Part shown: piece after piece, positions 61,213-64,000 of the stretch
Numbering within the stretch: position 1 is the stretch's first letter
How the letters are laid out: each line of letters opens with the position of its first letter
From: JAAYAY01 sp964429355
Lineage (GTDB): Bacteria; Planctomycetota; Planctomycetia; Pirellulales; Thermoguttaceae
Assembly (NCBI GenBank): GCA_964429355.1
Contig: CAYSCH010000003.1
Coordinates: forward strand, 13,635 to 77,634
Reading direction: 5' to 3'
Length of the DNA: 64,000 nucleotides
Translations under genes and position numbers: made by a program
Notes under the pieces: model-generated
What the model saw: only the letters and a program-made list of their open reading frames with translations
Told to the model about the DNA's origin: nothing
Databases searched by the model: none

Positions 61213-62763
61213 TCACAACCCGTCCCTTCGACAAAAGCCTAATCTTCCGCCTTCCGGCGAAGCGGCCCGATTGGGCTCTTGGAGATGGCCACCCCGTCGA
61301 TGTAAACATGGTGTTCCGCCTCCGACGTCCAGGTCCCGCCCAGATAGAAGTTGATCCACATTTCGCACGTGCAACAGGGTATCGCCTTCAAACGGCCGGT
61401 CCAGGGAGTGGCTGCCTCCTCCGTGCGAAAACGGCTCCCGCTCCAGTTCGGCGCCGCTACCGGGATCAAACCACGTGGGTCGGTATTGCCCGGCAGGCAA
61501 CTTGAGCTTGACCGCGCCCACACCTTTCGGCAGGAAGACCAGATACTCTACGCCCGAATTCGCCAGACAGTATTTCGTCGACGCCAGTTCCGGCTGCGGC
61601 GTCATCGCCGCCAGGTCCACACGGCGAGACCACTCGAGCGCGTGTCCCATGCTCTTGCGGATTTCCTCGGCCGTGGCCTTGTCGAATCCACGGCTCAAAA
61701 TCGAACCGTCATAAGGATCCATGAAGATCGGGTTCAGGCCTCGCAGGAAGCTCATCCAAACCCAGGCGGGCGTTCCGCCGATGCCCCACAGATGGTCCGT
61801 ATCGGTCACAATCACTTTCGTTCCGTCACTGGCCGGCGGATTGTCGCGATAACCCCCGTCCGGATTGGGCGAGATCCAGTCGGCCGGGCTCTTCATCAAC
61901 GTTTCGTTGCTGCCCCCCTTGTACTGGAAGGTCATCCCCACCGGGTGCTGTTTGGGTTTCGTCTTCTCGTACTCATGGATGTAGCGGATCATCGCGTACT
62001 GCCAGTCGGTAGACGGCGGATGGTTCTCGTTGGAGATCTCGTAGAGCACATTGTCCAGTTCGTTCACCGTGTCGATCACCTTGCGGACATACGCCCTCTG
62101 CAGCCCGGTGATCTGCTCGCTTCGACCGCTGTGAACCTCCAACCCTTTTCCGTCGCCGTCCAGATCTCCGTCAATCCCGTTGATGTTGTTCTCCGGGTGC
62201 ATTGGGTGATTCTTCCAGGCATCAGGAGAAAACTGGAGGCCCCAGCCTTCAAAGAGCATGACGGCCGTGTAGATCCCGTGCTCCTCGGCCGCTTCGACAC
62301 GATCCCGCAATCTCGTGAAGTACTCGTCGTTGAACTTCGTCAGGTCAAACTTGGGCTGGCCGTCCGATGCCTTCCCTGGACCGGTCCGCTGCCACGGTTG
62401 CGGCCCCACACGATGCCGTTGTGCGTCTTTCTCTTGATTTCCGTTCGTATCCCAGTTCAGAAGCTCCCAGGTCCAGAGCCGCATGAAGTTGTGGCGATAA
62501 GCGGCCATCCAGTCGAGATAGGCGTCGTAGTCAAACCTCCGGTCAGAGTCTGCTGCCCCCATGTCCACGAGATTGTTCCAAGTATGGGAGCCCGTCAGCA
62601 GAATCGCCTTGCCCGAATCGTCGGTGAAGTAACGCGGGTTCGTGGGATGGACTCTGAGCGGGCCATTGATCTTGTCGGCGATCTCGGCTCCCCTCGCAGA
62701 CCGGCAAACAACCACGAGTACGACGGCCACCGTCAATGCACATGCGCTGCGATGGAGGTTCAT
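61213..62763 (-). CDS. Secreted glycoside hydrolase (DUF4038/GH140-like) with altered 3' end
   Basis: 516 aa. The signal peptide is CALTVAVVLVVVCRSARG. A TIM-barrel start GPLRVHPTNPRYFTDDSGKA and LLTGSHTWNNLVDMG, then HNFMRLWTWELLNWD and NVLYEISNENHPPSTDWQ (candidate catalytic Glu), fit the DUF4038/apiosidase-like family. A collagen-binding-like beta domain follows (GQYRPTWFDPGSGAEL). After GDTLLHV the frame yields an Arg/Gly-rich tail with no similarity. The neighbouring frame instead reads MWINFYLGGTWTSEAEHHVY and YIDGVAISKSPIGPL up to a stop near 61239, resembling the end of a LamG-type domain. The 3' end therefore looks frameshifted or recombined. Confidence 0.75.
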   Translation of the reverse strand: MNLHRSACALTVAVVLVVVCRSARGAEIADKINGPLRVHPTNPRYFTDDSGKAILLTGSHTWNNLVDMGAADSDRRFDYDAYLDWMAAYRHNFMRLWTWELLNWDTNGNQEKDAQRHRVGPQPWQRTGPGKASDGQPKFDLTKFNDEYFTRLRDRVEAAEEHGIYTAVMLFEGWGLQFSPDAWKNHPMHPENNINGIDGDLDGDGKGLEVHSGRSEQITGLQRAYVRKVIDTVNELDNVLYEISNENHPPSTDWQYAMIRYIHEYEKTKPKQHPVGMTFQYKGGSNETLMKSPADWISPNPDGGYRDNPPASDGTKVIVTDTDHLWGIGGTPAWVWMSFLRGLNPIFMDPYDGSILSRGFDKATAEEIRKSMGHALEWSRRVDLAAMTPQPELASTKYCLANSGVEYLVFLPKGVGAVKLKLPAGQYRPTWFDPGSGAELEREPFSHGGGSHSLDRPFEGDTLLHVRNVDQLLSGRDLDVGGGTPCLHRRGGHLQEPNRAASPEGGRLGFCRRDGL

Positions 62764-63128
62764 GGCGTATTCCTTCGATCATCTGGTGTCATTACGGATC
62801 ATTCCAAGGACTGCCACTCCAGTTCCCTGCTCTCCCGGTTTCGGGCCCAATAGCCTCGCGTGACTTCGAAAATAGCCGTCACCCTAGTCCACCGTGATGA
62901 GAGCCCACAGAAACACTGGAACTCTGCCCCAAATCATGCACGGCCGTTCCCTTGGGCAGTCGCCCGCGTGTCTGGCGGTGATTTGACCCGTCCGAGACGG
63001 TGATGTCAAGAAAACGGCCCAATCGGGTGACTTCTCCATCCGCTTGTATTTGTCAACCAAGAAGGTAGCATAAGCGGGAATCATCTTACCACCGCCCGCA
63101 ACCGGGTCCGTCAGCCAAGGAGACTCCT
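62764..63128. other. Divergent intergenic region at the right end
   Basis: 365 nt between two divergently transcribed secreted-enzyme genes. A plus-strand promoter candidate is listed separately; no minus-strand promoter is convincing. Confidence 0.5.
63044..63071 (+). promoter_or_regulatory. Candidate promoter of the DUF2961 gene
   Basis: TTGTAT (63044-63049), 16 nt spacer, TAGCAT (63066-63071), about 58 nt before the start codon. Confidence 0.35.
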
Positions 63129-64000
63129 ATGCGCGTTCCCACCAGCCTCTTCCTTCTCTCGACCGCCTTTCTTGGCGTCCTGGCCTATGCAGCCGTCGCC
63201 TGCGCCCAGTCGTCGTCCGGTTTCAACGGGCTGGACACGGATCTCGGCAACCTCAGTCGCCTCTCCAACGCCCAGTCTCGTTCGATCAGTCCGGAGAACT
63301 TCACCGGCGAGAAGGGCAAGGCGGGCATGTCTACCGACGGTCCCGCCCTCAACGCCGCACGCGACCTCGGCCAAGGCTGGAAGGTCTCGCCTTACGTCCG
63401 GGTTCCCGCCAAGTCCACTTTTACGCTCGGTGAGATTACCGGCCCGGGGGCGATCCAACAGATCTGGATGACGCCTGCCCCCATCGACAAGACCCGGTCC
63501 TTCATCCTTCGCTTCTACTGGGACGGTGAACAGGAACCATCGGTCGAGGTGCCCATGGGCGATTTCTTCGCGTGCGGCTGGGGAAAATACTGCCAGGTCA
63601 ATTCGTTGCCCGTCTGCGTCAATCCGGGCAGCGCGTTCAACTGCTACTGGTCCATGCCGTTCCGCAAGAGCGCCAAGGTCACCCTGGAAAACCTCGACGA
63701 CAACCAGATGACCATTTATTACCAGATCAACTACACGCTCACCGAAGTCCCCGACGACGCGGCTTACTTCCATGCCCAGTTCCGGCGCGTCCCCAAGCTG
63801 CCGGCCAAGACGGTCTACACGATCCTCGATGGCGTTCGTGGCCGCGGGCATTACGTGGGCACCTATATGGCCTGGGAGGTACGCAGCCCTGGTTGGTGGG
63901 GTGAAGGCGAAATCAAGTTCTTCCTCGATGGCGACCAGGAGTTTCCTACCATTTGCGGCACCGGCACGGAAGACTACTTCTGCGGCTCCTACAACTTTGA
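63129..64000 (+). CDS. Secreted DUF2961 (GH172-type) protein, cut by the window edge
   Basis: 290 N-terminal residues; the gene continues past the right edge. AAGGAGA lies just upstream of the ATG. The signal peptide is LFLLSTAFLGVLAYAAVACA. The DUF2961 pattern is clear: KVSPYVRVPAKSTFTLGEIT, GPGAIQQIWMTPAP, FILRFYWDGEQEPSVEVPMG, GDFFACGWGK and CGTGTEDYFCGSYNF. Known GH172 enzymes act on fructofuranose and arabinofuranose linkages. It is divergent from the DUF4038-like hydrolase. Confidence 0.92.
   Translation, partial: MRVPTSLFLLSTAFLGVLAYAAVACAQSSSGFNGLDTDLGNLSRLSNAQSRSISPENFTGEKGKAGMSTDGPALNAARDLGQGWKVSPYVRVPAKSTFTLGEITGPGAIQQIWMTPAPIDKTRSFILRFYWDGEQEPSVEVPMGDFFACGWGKYCQVNSLPVCVNPGSAFNCYWSMPFRKSAKVTLENLDDNQMTIYYQINYTLTEVPDDAAYFHAQFRRVPKLPAKTVYTILDGVRGRGHYVGTYMAWEVRSPGWWGEGEIKFFLDGDQEFPTICGTGTEDYFCGSYNF

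Overview
The window reads as part of a planctomycete chromosome (Pirellulales-like), from a draft or metagenome assembly. The evidence is two DUF1559 proteins with prepilin-type N-termini, Tat-exported Gfo/Idh/MocA-type proteins, a HzsA-like/SUMF1 fusion, several secreted glycoside hydrolases, high GC and frequent GTG/TTG starts. Four runs of exactly 10 N (9318-9327, 12324-12333, 37400-37409, 38843-38852) mark contig joins. At least one of them, inside rph, looks chimeric. I found no rRNA, tRNA, CRISPR array or insertion sequence.

Layout. 1-8444 (minus strand) is a housekeeping run, read from high to low coordinates: GlmU-like uridylyltransferase, prs, rplY, pth, rpsF, ssb, rplI, dnaB and bamA (cut by the left edge). 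8661-12754 (plus) is an arginine operon, argB-argD-argF, followed by a broken rph. It has a good sigma70-type promoter and an intrinsic-terminator-like hairpin inside the argB leader. 12959-21268 holds an NAD-dependent epimerase, glgB, three consecutive proteins whose families are enzymes but whose catalytic signatures are eroded (RNase H-like, AnmK-like, class I amidotransferase-like), and a ketoacyl synthase III with an intact triad.

21327-27035 (minus) is a compact Hsp70 operon: TPR protein, J-like protein without HPD, GrpE-like, DnaK-like and a zinc-ribbon protein. 27354-34522 is a carbohydrate region: Tat oxidoreductase, small membrane protein, secreted beta-helix protein, a Tat-exported fucose-isomerase-like protein and a GH29 alpha-L-fucosidase. 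34994-48978 is the most unusual stretch. Two divergently oriented LolD/MacB-type ABC ATPase plus FtsX-permease pairs flank a secreted prenyltransferase-repeat protein and a DUF1559 protein. They are followed by an EboD-like sugar-phosphate cyclase, a PepSY membrane protein and a second DUF1559 protein.

49605-55391 pairs a large secreted protein (beta-propeller, two CxxCH haem motifs, SUMF1 domain) with a radical SAM enzyme of the RiPP-maturation type. 56075-62763 carries a SWIM-containing SNF2 helicase, the glycogen debranching enzyme GlgX and a secreted glycoside hydrolase whose 3' end changes frame. The right edge cuts a DUF2961/GH172 gene.

GlgB and GlgX together imply glycogen turnover. 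The GH29, fucose-isomerase-like, beta-helix, DUF4038-like and GH172 proteins imply use of complex plant or algal polysaccharides. Assignments come from reading motifs by eye, with no database search.
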